Source: Oncomelania hupensis
Lineage: Eukaryota; Mollusca; Gastropoda; Littorinimorpha; Pomatiopsidae
NCBI GenBank assembly: GCA_036898135.1
Contig: CM072511.1
Location: forward strand, 80,594,762 to 80,658,761
DNA: 64,000 nt
Direction: 5' to 3'
Shown piece after piece: positions 22,593-33,566 of the stretch (position 1 is its first letter; each line of letters opens with the position of its first letter). Made by a program: the position numbers and the translations under genes. A model generated the notes under the pieces. That model saw only the letters and a list, made by a program, of their open reading frames with translations, was not told the origin of the DNA and did not search any database.

Positions 22593-23089
22593 TTAACCTC
22601 TTGAACCCGAAAGACCGATATATCGGTCTAGCCCTTAAACAGCTGTGCCCCGAAAGACCGATAAATCGGTCTCGTAACCTTACCGTTAATCTTGCGGTCC
22701 GTACACAGCTTACTGTTCTTTCTAGTACTTGCTGTTTGGAATAGGGTTATTGAGGGTTATTGGGAATAAGGTAAAGCAAAATGTCAGCGCTCTAGTGCAG
22801 CACAGTGCGTGTTTTTGTGACGGTTTTTTCTCAATTTTGCGTCATGAAACGAAGGTCTACAAATCAAGGAAGCGTCGCTAAGCGACTGTACACAACTCAG
22901 GAAGTAATCGATCAATTGTGGGATGATAATGAAGATGAAGAGATGACATTTGAAGTACTTTGGGTTGTCTAACACTTTGGTTATGTTTTCGTTGTTTTAC
23001 TAAAAGCATGCTAAAAATGCCATTTTTCTCCGGGGAGCCCAGGGGATGGGGCTCAGAATTGGTGGGGCATCCAGGGTTCAAGGGGTTAA
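22593..23089. mobile_element. TTAA (piggyBac-like) MITE keeping a transposase start
   Basis: TTAACCTCTTGAACCC at the left matches the reverse complement of GGGTTCAAGGGGTTAA at the right. Subterminal palindromes GACCGATATATCGGTC and a near copy follow. An ATG at 22844 opens a 43-codon frame with KRRSTNQGSVAKRLYTTQEV and an acidic block, resembling a piggyBac transposase N-terminus, ending at a stop at about 22973. Length is 497 bp. Confidence 0.8.
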
Positions 23090-26000
23090 AAACAAACCAC
23101 TATAAAAAGACTATAGCCTATTCCACCATGTAGATATAGCGAAAAACTTATCTGGAAACGGAAGTTTTTATGTGATGCATTGTGGTTGACAGTTGTTAGT
23201 TACAATGCGGTAGACTAGTTTGCGGGACTGAATGGGCCTTGTGAGGAAACAAAGCACTGAGTGTGCTGGCCTGAACGGGCCTTGCGAGTGACAAAGGGTT
23301 AAGAGTAGTTGCAGAACTTTGAGACTCGTACTATATGCTACAGATATTATTTGTCGAGATCTCTTATTAAGAAATGCTTAAAAACAAGAACACAAATGGA
23401 AATACACTGCCATTTATTTGTTGTTAAAACAGCACTGAGGCCTCGGGAAGAGTTTCACCTTTAAGCAGGGTGCATAAAAAGACAATGTTAAAATTTATTT
23501 GAAGTGTGAGATTTGTTTTTGCAGTAGCTTGCAAAATTGTATGCTACTGAAACTTCCTGTTATAATATTTTCAGTCAATACTGGATGAATATATTGGTGG
23601 CGAATGAGGAATAATGAAATGAACTGTTATAATGTGTAAGATTCATTAGCAACATGACAACAAAATAGTTGGGTGTACCACTTTGCATGCGTAAAGAAGT
23701 TTCCATTTGTTTTGTTTTATTGTTCAACACATTGTTAAATGTGGACTTGATAGCCAATGTACATTATACTAAAGAAAACATTTCTGATCTGTACAATTTA
23801 TTTCCGTTGACATGACTGAATTGTACAAAACATTTTTGTTAAATAAGCAAAAAATACATGGAGAATATACAATACTCATACAAAAGTTGTTCAGTATTTT
23901 GCTGTTTGTATAAAAGATTGTGTGAATGTATGCCGGATTACTTTTCTTAATAACAAAAATATAAATAATTTTAAAAAACACACCAATGCACGCAGTCGCA
24001 TATCATACATAATGCTTAATTGAGATTTTATTTTCAAATTTTATTTTTCTGCATAGTTAAAATATTTTTATCTGTTAAATAAGAAACCTATTTTCCTAAA
24101 CATCAAAACAGTAATGAAACAGCACATTAACGCACATTTGTATTGCATTCAAGTTTGAGATTCCATGAACACGGTCATTAATACAAATGTATACTCTTTA
24201 TCTTCACAAAATGATCAAGGACATACAAATTCTATCACTGAACATTTTGACTCCTAAATTTCAGATAAACCACAGGTCATTTTTGGTTTCCACATCCAAT
24301 TAAGTTTAAGAGGTTAGTGGAAGAACATGTAGGTTGTCAATGACCAACATAAAACTAGGGAAAGAATTGGATGCCATTTCTTGGGTCAATTAGGGTAATG
24401 TGTGATAGATACAAATAATTTTAACAGTATGATTTTTTTCAGAACCATATGCACATCATGGTTAATTTTAGGCTTTTTGATTTTGTAAGACTTTAACCCC
24501 TTGAGTATCATAGTGAATGGCTCTTTTGGTAATGCCATGGTACTGGGAGAAAAGGTTTCCTTGCATATACTCGGTAAACTGTATGGTTTTTATACATTTA
24601 CTGGAATATCTCAAGATTTTTTGCTGTTTGTTTCTAATACACTTGGCTATGATTTGGCTCTATCGTTGAGGAGATGGATTTTTGTTTAAAAATTCCATAT
24701 ATTCAAAAGATAAGACGGGTATTGCAGAAAATGAAATCGCTGTAAAAACTGCAAAACCTGTTATCAGAACAAATTGAACAGAATAAAAACATTTCTTATT
24801 CAATATAATCAAGCATTTGCATAACACAAGCTTATCTCTGTGATCAGATTCTTGATATTTTTATGGGTGTGTATATCTCTCATTTCCGCCCATAGAACTG
24901 AATATAAGCTTTTTTCAAAACTGTTAAAGGGAGGAATCCACATTTTGACCTCTCTACAATGGGTTAAAGCCTCTCTACAATGGGTTAAAAATTTTAAACT
25001 TTTAGCAGTATTATCGCCCTTCAAGCGGTCAGTAGATTATCCCATTCGTCATACTTGTTTGGGCAACTCACGTTGCCAAAGGAAGCGCACGAGGTATATA
25101 TAGAGAGTACCCGATAGGTTCAATAAAATCAATGATGGCATGAACATCCTCTGGCAGTATAGTGTTGAAGAAAAAAACGATACAACTAAGGAGGAATTTT
25201 CTATGTTATTAATAACAATGGTGTGCTATTTTTTACTTTTTTGAAAGTTGCTGTAATTCCTAAAGCATTATTATAAATACATAATAAACTGCTTATGGGG
25301 AAACATGTTATGCTGACTGCAGACATTAGTAATAATACCAAAACATTTAATAACTGTTCCAGAGATTTAAAATGTTGAAACAAATTGATATAAAAATTCA
25401 CAGTATTTCCAAAGAAAGTTTAGTTTCACAAAGAAGGAGCATAACTTCCGGACATGCAAAATAGAAAGTTGTCAGCGCCACCAGAGAGAAAGGAAGAAGA
25501 GAGAGATCACTTCGCGATATCGCCTCTATGAGAAGTGATGTACGGTGGAGGAGTTACGTCCCTTCAACCTCACATGGGCTTGCTTTCGGTTCTTAGTCTC
25601 TTGTCTATATATGGGGTTTTTTAATTATATTTTTAAAAAATGTTTTAGACCGCGATTTTCACCTTTTGCTGTTGAAAATGTTTGAAATAAGGCTTTTCAA
25701 ATTTGAGAAATTTTTTAAAATACACATCTGTTTATTTTTTCATGACTTGCTGCCTCTTGACCGTAAGGGTGTTATGAGCGCTTCCTAAACTGTAACCCGT
25801 GATATAGGTGGCTTTTGCATTGTTTTGTTGCTTGAAATAAACAGTATATATAAGATAAATTGAGTTAAAATAAAAATAATAATAATATTTTAAAAAAAAC
25901 ACACACTAGTCTAGAATATGTGTCATACATGCGTAATTTATTTTTTGTTCCGTATGGGGTTATACAGCATACGGATTGATTGGCAGTTTTAGTGTGTATA

Positions 26001-26440
26001 ATTTGTGCGTGTGTTTGTGTGTGTGTGTGTGATATAGAAAGAGATGGAGATCGAAATATAAATAAAGATATTGACTAATTCGAAACGTAAATCTAGTTGT
26101 GCACACGGAAATTCATTTATTTACAAAAATATGCTTCGATTGATTTCAGCATAATAATTAGGGTACGTAATTATTATACATACGAAGTTGAGGAATTACA
26201 GACACAGTTTGGTGGACAGCAAATAACAAGCCGCTGAAATTTTACTTTTCTCATACTGTCTTACAATCTTTTTTTTTTTTTTTTTTAGGGCTAATCCAAA
26301 CCGTTTCTTACACGAAACATCACCTTAGTTCCAATCCGTCTTGTATCATTGACAACCATTCATTGACCGGTCTTGGTCATCATAATTCTTTTATATCACG
26401 ATTCTTGTCTGTCAGAATAGATCTACAATTTCTTCAAGAA
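23090..26440. other. AT-rich intergenic region, no gene recognised
   Basis: There are no long conserved frames. Near 23220-23300 a GGCCTTG(T/C)GAG motif repeats and ends at AAAGGGTTAA, possibly one end of another TTAA element whose partner I could not find. 25440-25620 is less AT-rich with a CTTCGCGATATCGCC motif and could be a promoter or exon remnant. A GT run lies near 26010 and a T run at 26269-26287. Confidence 0.4.
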
Positions 26441-26445
26441 CTTAC

Positions 26446-26603
26446 CGTTCTTCTTCCTTTGGGAAACCAAAAAAACTCTTCCCCTTGCATGCTGCCTTTA
26501 ATCTTGCGTTTGTGCAGTTCAAAGCTGCACAGTGGTCACCGTAACTGCTCCTGCGATTTATTTTCCCCCTCTCCATCAGATCTTCGCTCTGTGACGCAGC
26601 CAT
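26446..26603 (-). CDS. THAP zinc-finger domain, first coding exon
   Basis: On the minus strand, ATG at 26603 opens 53 codons ending at a consensus donor (GTAAGT, 26445 leftward). The protein contains CAALNC (C-x4-C), the NxR-type TNARL, and FFGFPKEEER, matching the N-terminal half of a THAP DNA-binding domain. The remaining Cys-x2-His half should be in a downstream exon to the left, which I did not find. THAP domains occur in host transcription factors and in P-element-like transposases, so either origin is possible. Confidence 0.6.
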
Positions 26604-26787
26604 TTTCACACATGTTACAATCAAGTCGCATAACTCGTGACGCGTCATCACACCAAAGGCGTCACTGCGCGGTCTAAGTATTCCTGGTCTATGGCGCCAC
26701 CAAGCAGTCATCATGACAAAAAATGGTCTACAACATGGAATGGGACACTGTACTTAGCGGAAATTCTACGAAAAGACCTGTGAGAGT

Positions 26788-26886
26788 GATCACTGTAGTG
26801 CTATTAACTGCACAAACAGTCGTTACAAATGCCCTGGACTTTTATACTTCAGATTCCTGAAGGATGAGACAAGGTATCACAAATGA
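26788..26886 (+). pseudogene. Decayed THAP domain fragment
   Basis: The + strand frame reads DHCSAINCTNSRYKCPG then YFRFLKDETRYHK, followed by TGA exactly where the invariant THAP tryptophan codon (TGG) is expected. The upstream ATG at about 26734 is in another frame. It is divergently arranged with the THAP exon 190 bp away and parallels it (CAALNCTN versus CSAINCTN). Probably a pseudogene or transposon relic. Confidence 0.55.
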
Positions 26887-26899
26887 TTGAAAACTATGC

Positions 26900-28550
26900 C
26901 TATTCAGTCAGACAAAGTCGATGTAGAAAAAAACGCGTTTCTTGGTGCGAAAAGTAATCGTTTCAGTGACTTAAGCCTGTTATCAGGTTAATCTTGACTA
27001 TTTTGTTACTTTAATATGCAGGCTTTGTGTTAGTGCAAACTAGAGTTTGGTTGAAGACTAGTTTTGTTTGATTTTGTGGTAATACTGATAGTAATAATAC
27101 TGACACATGCTTCTTTGTTCCTATTGCAAGAAATGGAATTTGTGCTGTGTGTACCATTTTCTATTCATGCTCAATATTGATAGAAACTTCCGACTGTATT
27201 TTTATTTTGCCATCAGTAAGTACTTAGTCTAAACTTTGTGACAGAGTGAGAAAAGGTTTCATTCTTGGTGTTTGTGTTTGATTGCTGGGGCAGCATTGTG
27301 CTGTATTTTTTGTTAATCCATGCGCTAGTTATCAGAACAGGTACTTGCTCTACAACAAACTTGTACCTATTACTGTGGCTGTTCACTCTATTTGTTGTTT
27401 TGTTTGGCGTTTTCCCCTTTCTTTATTGTTCTTAAGCATATGACACATTTATACCCAACTTTGTTTTGTGAGTGTGACTGTAATTGTGCTTGTGTTCTTG
27501 CCTGTTTGTTTGTACATGGTTTTGCTTGTTTATCGGTGTCATTTTTGTTCAGTTTGTAATTACTTTATTTTTTATTGATAACCTACATTTCAGACTTAAT
27601 TTTTTAGTATGAAATTATGGTCACTCTATTCCCTTACAGTGCACGTCATCTTTTCTGTTCTTCAGCGTCTCAGAAAAATAACTCTCTCTCTCTGTGTGTT
27701 GTTGTTTTTTTTTTGTTCTGTTCTGTTTTGTTTGTGATAATGAAACAAACAGGAAGTTGTGGTTGTCTCAATTAGTTTTGTTTCTTGTGGTATGTAAAGG
27801 TTTGTAAGAACAATAGTGAAAATAGAGTCTGTGTTTCAAATCAACTTGTGTGCTGCTTTTGGATTACTGATGTATGACAAGGATACCAGTTAAATGTGAG
27901 GTATAGGAGGCTTTCAGGGAGGCTTTTTTTTTTGTTTTATTCACACGCAGCTAACAATTTGTATGAACATGTATTATAAGACCTTTTTTTCTTTCTTTTA
28001 TATTACCGACATTAAATGCATTATTTTGAATTATTTAAAACGCAAAAAAAAAAAAATTCCACATGCATACCATAATTATGCATGCCTACAATGTGTAACG
28101 TAAATACGACTGTGTATACTCTGTTGTTTTTATATAAATTGTAAAGTGTTGTACTTCGAGATTACCTTGGTCTTTTCTTTCATTTTTTGTGTTCTTTTAT
28201 TGTGGCACATTAGGATGTTTTGTTTACTGTGTTGTCTTCTCCATCTTAAAGATTGTGCCGTGCTTTGAGACGTTGGGTTTCCTGTTTATTTAAATGCAGC
28301 ATGAATGTGTTTTTCAGGTCTGTAAAGAGTTGTATAATTATATACTTGAGGAGAAAACACTTTTTATTCTCTTTTATTTATGCTTTCTTCTGTCTTGTAA
28401 ATTGTGGCATTTTTGGGTTCATATTACTGACAAGTATTATCCCCTGTGTTGTCTTGTGTTAAATTGTGTTTTCTGCTTCGCGGGAATAAGTGATGTTCAC
28501 CAACTGACTACACAGCTAGCCAGCTTCAGCTTATTGCTGCATGTGCTAAT
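26900..28550. other. T/G-rich region without recognised genes
   Basis: The + strand is strongly T- and G-rich with several short T runs (for example around 27705-27720 and 27927) and no conserved frame. It could be a 3' UTR-like or decayed sequence. I see no tRNA, rRNA or transposon ends. Confidence 0.35.
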
Positions 28551-28552
28551 GT

Positions 28553-29273
28553 GTGGATGAAATTGATGGATTGGCTGGAGAAGAACAAGAACTTGAACAG
28601 CTGGTACAGAGGCTTGATTCAACCACCTCCAGAGCCTTTGGAATGGAAATAAGTGCAGAGAAGACAAAAATGATAACCAACACCACTAATGGCATCAAAG
28701 TCCAAGGCCAATCGCTCAACACAGTGCATAGATTCAAATATTTAGGAACCATTGTAAGACAATGGGTCCCGACAGGAAGCCTTCTCCTGGATAGCATAAA
28801 CTACTGCTGTCCTGACAAGGTTGAAGCCCATTTGGACAGGACCATCAGTCTACACTCGAAGGTAAGACTGCTGCGCTCCTTTGTCATCTCCATCTTCATA
28901 GATGCTTGCAAAACATGGACCATCATGGCAGACCTACAACGAAGAATACAAAGCACTGAGATGAGGTGCTCCAGAAGACTTCTGGCATTTCCTATACCCA
29001 GCACATTACCAATGATGAAGACCGACAGACCATCACACAAGCCGTTGCCTTGGACAACACGATGGCGATGACATGCTCACAGTGGTGAAGAAACGGAAAC
29101 TCAGATGGTATGGCCATGTCACCAGAGCTTCAGGCCTTGCATAAACCATCCTGCAAGGCATGGTGCAAGGATGCAGAAAAAGAGGGAGACAGAATAAGAG
29201 GTGGGAAGACAACATTCGAGAATGGACTGTCTTGACACTGAGCGAAGCCATGGAGGTTTCTGAGGATAGAGAA
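28553..29273 (+). mobile_element. RTE-clade LINE fragment
   Basis: The frame at 28553-29068 reads [20 protein letters not shown], then [10 protein letters not shown] and LHSKVRLLRSFVISIF, matching other RTE copies here just after their FADD motif. It continues, frameshifted, into the conserved C-terminal WYGHVTR and RWEDNIREW blocks at 29110-29225. It ends where the Gypsy-type element begins. Confidence 0.8.
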
Positions 29274-30433
29274 TGTATTGTACGCACTTGCACATGCAGA
29301 CTAATGACTATGACAAGACTGATGACGTTATCATCTCACGAGATTTGGGAATAAACGGCTTCTGAACTGATCATCCATTGTCTGTGTATGTGTGTACGAA
29401 AGATGGTGCAAGAAGTGGGATTTTAGACTGAACAAGGTGATCACTATGGCCGAAGGGGCATTCGTCAAACTGCAAGAGGAGTTATGTACAACCTCAGAAA
29501 ATCCTAGCAGCGCCTGGGACAAGTGGAGAATGAGGTTCGACATTTTTCTGAAAGCCTGCGGTGCCTCAGAAAAACCGGATGTTGTAAAGGTGGGACTGCT
29601 GTTGAATCACATTGGCTTGGAAGGCACCGACATTTACCACAATTTTGGCTTCCTACCAGAGAGAAAAAAAACAACAAAAGAATTCCAGCAGAAAACAAAG
29701 ACGTTTTTGCCACCATTATTCGGAAGTTTGACGATTTTTTTCATCGCCAAGATCCACAGCTAATGCTTCTAAAGAAATTTTGATACCTGTAGCCTCTCAA
29801 AAGAAGGTCAGGCGTTTGATTCTTGGGTCCGGGTGGTGAAAGATCAAGCCGTAGCATTCAAGTTCGACGACCTTAAAGGTATAAAATGCAATAAACTAAT
29901 TTTCTCATGTCGGGACGACTCTGCAAAACTTAAACTTTATGACATCGGTGCACGTCTTACATTGCAGAAAACGATTGACATTCTGTCTTTCAGTTAACTG
30001 TCAGAAAAGAGCTGAGTGAGGCAAAATCACAATCGAGTGGAACGTCTATCGAAGCCGTGACGTCAAAATCTATGACACATAAGAAAAAAGGTGACCTCAA
30101 ATTCTAAGATACTCAGTCAGCGACCGGCTGAACCTGTACGGGAAATTGGGGGTAATTCTCAAGCTTCGTGCAACTACTGCAACAAGAAACACATACCTGG
30201 AAAGAAATACTGTCCGGCGGCAAAAACGCGATGTTTTTTCTGCTCACTGTGTGCAGCAAGCAAAATGCCAGCGTTCGTACTGTCCAGGGTGGCGATACTT
30301 CTTCAGAGCCTGAAGAACATTTATACGTTGGAGCAGTTCATGGGAAAAAGAATTTAAGCTCTTCAAAACGAGGAGGATGGCATATCAAACTCGGTGTTGG
30401 CAATGAACACACATGGTGCATCGACACAGGTGC

Positions 30434-30985
30434 TACATTACATTACATGATTATTGCTTCAGGTCCAGCGGACTCTTCCGAGCCAAATCAGGACCAGACA
30501 ACCCCTGATCCGTATAAAAGATCTGCTGAAACAACCCTAGTGGTAAAACTGAAGGCACTCCACCAGCCAGTCACTTTACAATAAAGACATCCCACGCAGG
30601 GAACGCTGAGACTATACTCTAATTTATCGAACCCCCATTTACAAAAACAAAATAGAATACAAACATCATATAAAATATCAACAAAACACATACATATAAA
30701 ATGCCTACATTACTAAATAATATCATAGGAAGCCCTAGTGATCACCTGGCAGAAAGCGTCCAATATTCCCAAGCTGATCCAACAGACCTCAAACACAAAT
30801 AAGGAGTTTTGTCCCGGAAGAGTTTTCAAAAAAAAAGGTAGGTGACTGGTCTAGCGAAAAAGAAGATAGTATAGCAGATTGATAGAACAGAGCAGAAATG
30901 AGAAAGACAGCGACAGTGGGAATGTAAAGCACTAAATTTCCAGGGAGTGGGGATACTATTTATACTGAAACCCTGGGCACCCTGA
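30434..30985 (-). repeat. 560-bp TATA-containing repeat, copy A
   Basis: In reverse orientation it runs from a GGGTTTCAGTATAAATAGTA-type start (near 30985) to a CCGCTGGACC end and a TGTAATGTA tail (30434). It is inserted directly after the protease DTGA motif of the Gypsy-type element. No ORF. Confidence 0.8.
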
Positions 30986-31698
30986 GGTGAAGTATCTGTT
31001 ATGCCGACGCATGTCTACCAGCGATCGCATGGAGCTCTACTACCATCTGATCGACAACTCTTTGGGCCAGGAGAGCAGCCTTTGGAAGTCAAAGGATATG
31101 TCAACATGACACTTTCACGTGGTCAATCCAGCATCACTGAAAAGGTGTACCTGGTGAAAGCATCCAAGTTACTGTTGGGTGCCCCAGCAATCCAAAACCT
31201 TGGCTTGATCAACGACATCCCTGGTGCATTTTCAGTCCGATCTATTCGCACGATCAAGAACTCCAAGCACGGAAAATACGGATTTCAACCTCAGCCGATG
31301 ACCTCAGCCGACGTTTTCATCGGAAGAAGACGTGAAGAAGTGTTATCCCCAACTTTTCACTGGTTTAGGAAAGCTTGAGGGAGAGCAGTTCATCACACTG
31401 AGGAAAGACGCCAAGCCTTACTGCCAAACGGTGCCGGGACTGGTACCACTGCCACTTCTGAAGAAGGTGGAGGACGGAATTAAACTGCATGGTAGCTGCT
31501 GACCTCATCACACCTGTGGACAAACCAACCGATCGGTGCGCTCCTATGGTTGTTCCGAAACGCAACGGCGACGTTCGCATCTGTGTGGACCTGACCAAGG
31601 TCATCGAGAATGTCAAGCACAAAATGTATGCTATGTCGTCAGTTGAAGAGACACTGTCAAAGATATCGAAAGGCAAAGTGTTCACCAAACTCGACGCT

Positions 31699-31880
31699 CA
31701 CAGCTACTCAACCAAAGCTTTTTAGATTTTGAGGTTAGGTCAGCCAGCCTAGCTATAAATAGCTTCGCCGATGCTTCCTTTCACTGTAAGGAAGGGTGCA
31801 GGCAAGCTATAAATAGCCCACAGCAAGCAAAATGTGGAGGCACTAAACAGTGCTGCTCACATAGGAATTGAGCTGGTGTG
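31699..31880. mobile_element. 182-bp MITE with 4-bp TSD CGCT
   Basis: CGCT is present at 31695-31698 and 31881-31884, and removing one copy with the insert restores the expected reverse transcriptase junction between KLDA and NSGFHQ. The ends CACAGCTACTC and GAGCTGGTGTG are loosely inverted. Two copies of AGCTATAAATAGC lie inside. Confidence 0.65.
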
Positions 31881-32793
31881 CGCTAACTCTGGTTTTCATC
31901 AGATCAAGCTTGACGATGTAAGTTCATTACACCCTTTGGTCGATTCAGATTCAACAGACTGCCATACGGAATCTCCTCTGCGCCAGAGTACTTCCAGAAA
32001 AGAATGGATGAGATTCTGAAGGGTCTGGATGGTGTACTGTGTCACATGGAGGATATCTTGATTTACGGCAAAGACAAGTCAGAACATGACAGGCGACTAA
32101 ATTGTGTCTTGGACAGACTTAGCAAAAGCAGCATGACACTGAACACAGAGACATTTGAATTCTCCAAGAATAAGATCGAGTACTTGGGCCAAGTCATCGA
32201 TGCTGAGGGTCTGAAACAGGATCCAAAGAAAATTAAAGCCATCATCGACATGAAGACACCACAAAACGTCGCAGACGTTCTAAGATTTCTGGGGATGGTT
32301 AACCAGCAGATGAAATTTCTGCCGAATCATGCAGAAAAGAGGAAACCTCTCAGAGACTTATTGCATAAAGAGAATGCATGGGCCTGGGGAAAAGAACAGG
32401 AAACAGCTTTCCGCCAGCTGAAAAGTGATCTCTCTTGTTCTAACATACTCGCGCTCTACAGTCCAGAACGTGAAACAATCATGTCAGCTGATTGGAGCAA
32501 CTTTGGACTCGGACCTGTATTGCTTCAACAACAAGACGACGGACGACTCAAACCTATCGCCTATGCCAGCCAATCTGAGACTGAAAGACGCTAGGCCCAG
32601 ATTGAGAAGGAAGCACTCGCGATCTGTGGAGCTTAGAACACTAGTCCGATCTTCTCGTTGGCATGAACTTTACAGTGGAAACAGACTACAAGCCATTGGT
32701 GCCTCTGTTCTCTACCAAGCTGATTGATGAGCTACCCCTCAGAGTTCAGCGTTTCAGAATGCAGCTGCTGCGCTTCAGTTTTAGCATCAAGCA

Positions 32794-33566
32794 TTTTCTG
32801 TTGTTTATGTCGTCTGCTAGTGCGTATGAGGCACAATAGCCAGGCGCTAAAAAATTGCTCCGCTGCAGCTGACACGGAATTTTGCGATTGGTTGAAAATG
32901 CAGCATTCGGTATGCTCTATTAACTGGATATTCTTTGGTACTTCTGACGGTAAATTCACAAATTTTAATTGGTCTTGAAAGACAATAGTGTAATACAGGA
33001 CAAACCCACATTCATATTGCTCTTGAAAGACAAAACATGCAACCTGTTCTTCATTAAAAGTCAACATGGTTGCGCACTAAGGCATACAACATGCACTATA
33101 TATTAATTAAGCATACGCACACTGTACAAAAACCTTTACAAAAACAGACCTAATCTCCGACATGACAGACAATGACTACATTATTTTTGTACCAATCAGT
33201 CATGCTTACTAGGAACATTTGCTCAACGAGTTTTATAATCTGATTTTATTTTAATGGTCATTCAGCAATCGTCCATTCATGCTAATGTAGGATACCTAAT
33301 TTAGGAATTGTGCAGGATTTGCCTAATGTTTTGCTTCCCCCCAAAAAACATAATGCCTACTTCCTAAATAAAGAAACATACAGTACATCATGCTGTAATA
33401 ATTTACACTCTCAAATGAAAAAACATTGTCCACATAAGACAATATGCCCACTTCCCTAATACACAACCACATGCAAAAAAAAAAAGAAATCACTCTCAAA
33501 ATATATACCCGCAGTTAAAAAACACATACAGCGCACTCGCATGGCAGTATTCTCCTCTAACACCTT
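32794..33566. other. RNF145 3' flank and probable 3' UTR
   Basis: No conserved frame is seen. On the minus strand a candidate polyadenylation signal AATAAA lies at 33250-33245, about 320 nt after the RNF145 stop codon. Confidence 0.4.

Larger units (their letters stand above)
29274..32793 (+). mobile_element. Ty3/Gypsy-type LTR retrotransposon, broken and 3'-truncated
   Basis: A short leader with AATAAA at 29350 precedes a primer-binding-like stretch at 29404 (TGGTGCAAGAAGTGGGAT) and a gag ATG at 29446. A gag knuckle CNYCNKKH is at about 30170, an aspartic protease DTGA at about 30421, a reverse transcriptase at 31489-31700 and 31880-32360 (NGDVRICVDL, FTKLDA), and an RNase H-like region to 32640. 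Pol runs out at about 32793; integrase and the 3' LTR are absent. Stops, frameshifts and two insertions (30434-30985 and 31699-31880) disable it. Confidence 0.8.

Noticed and set aside
18079..23300. TTAACCCTCTAACCC at 18079 paired with AAAGGGTTAA near 23300 as one large TTAA element
   Set aside because: The matching stretch is only about 8 bp and the subterminal sequences do not correspond.
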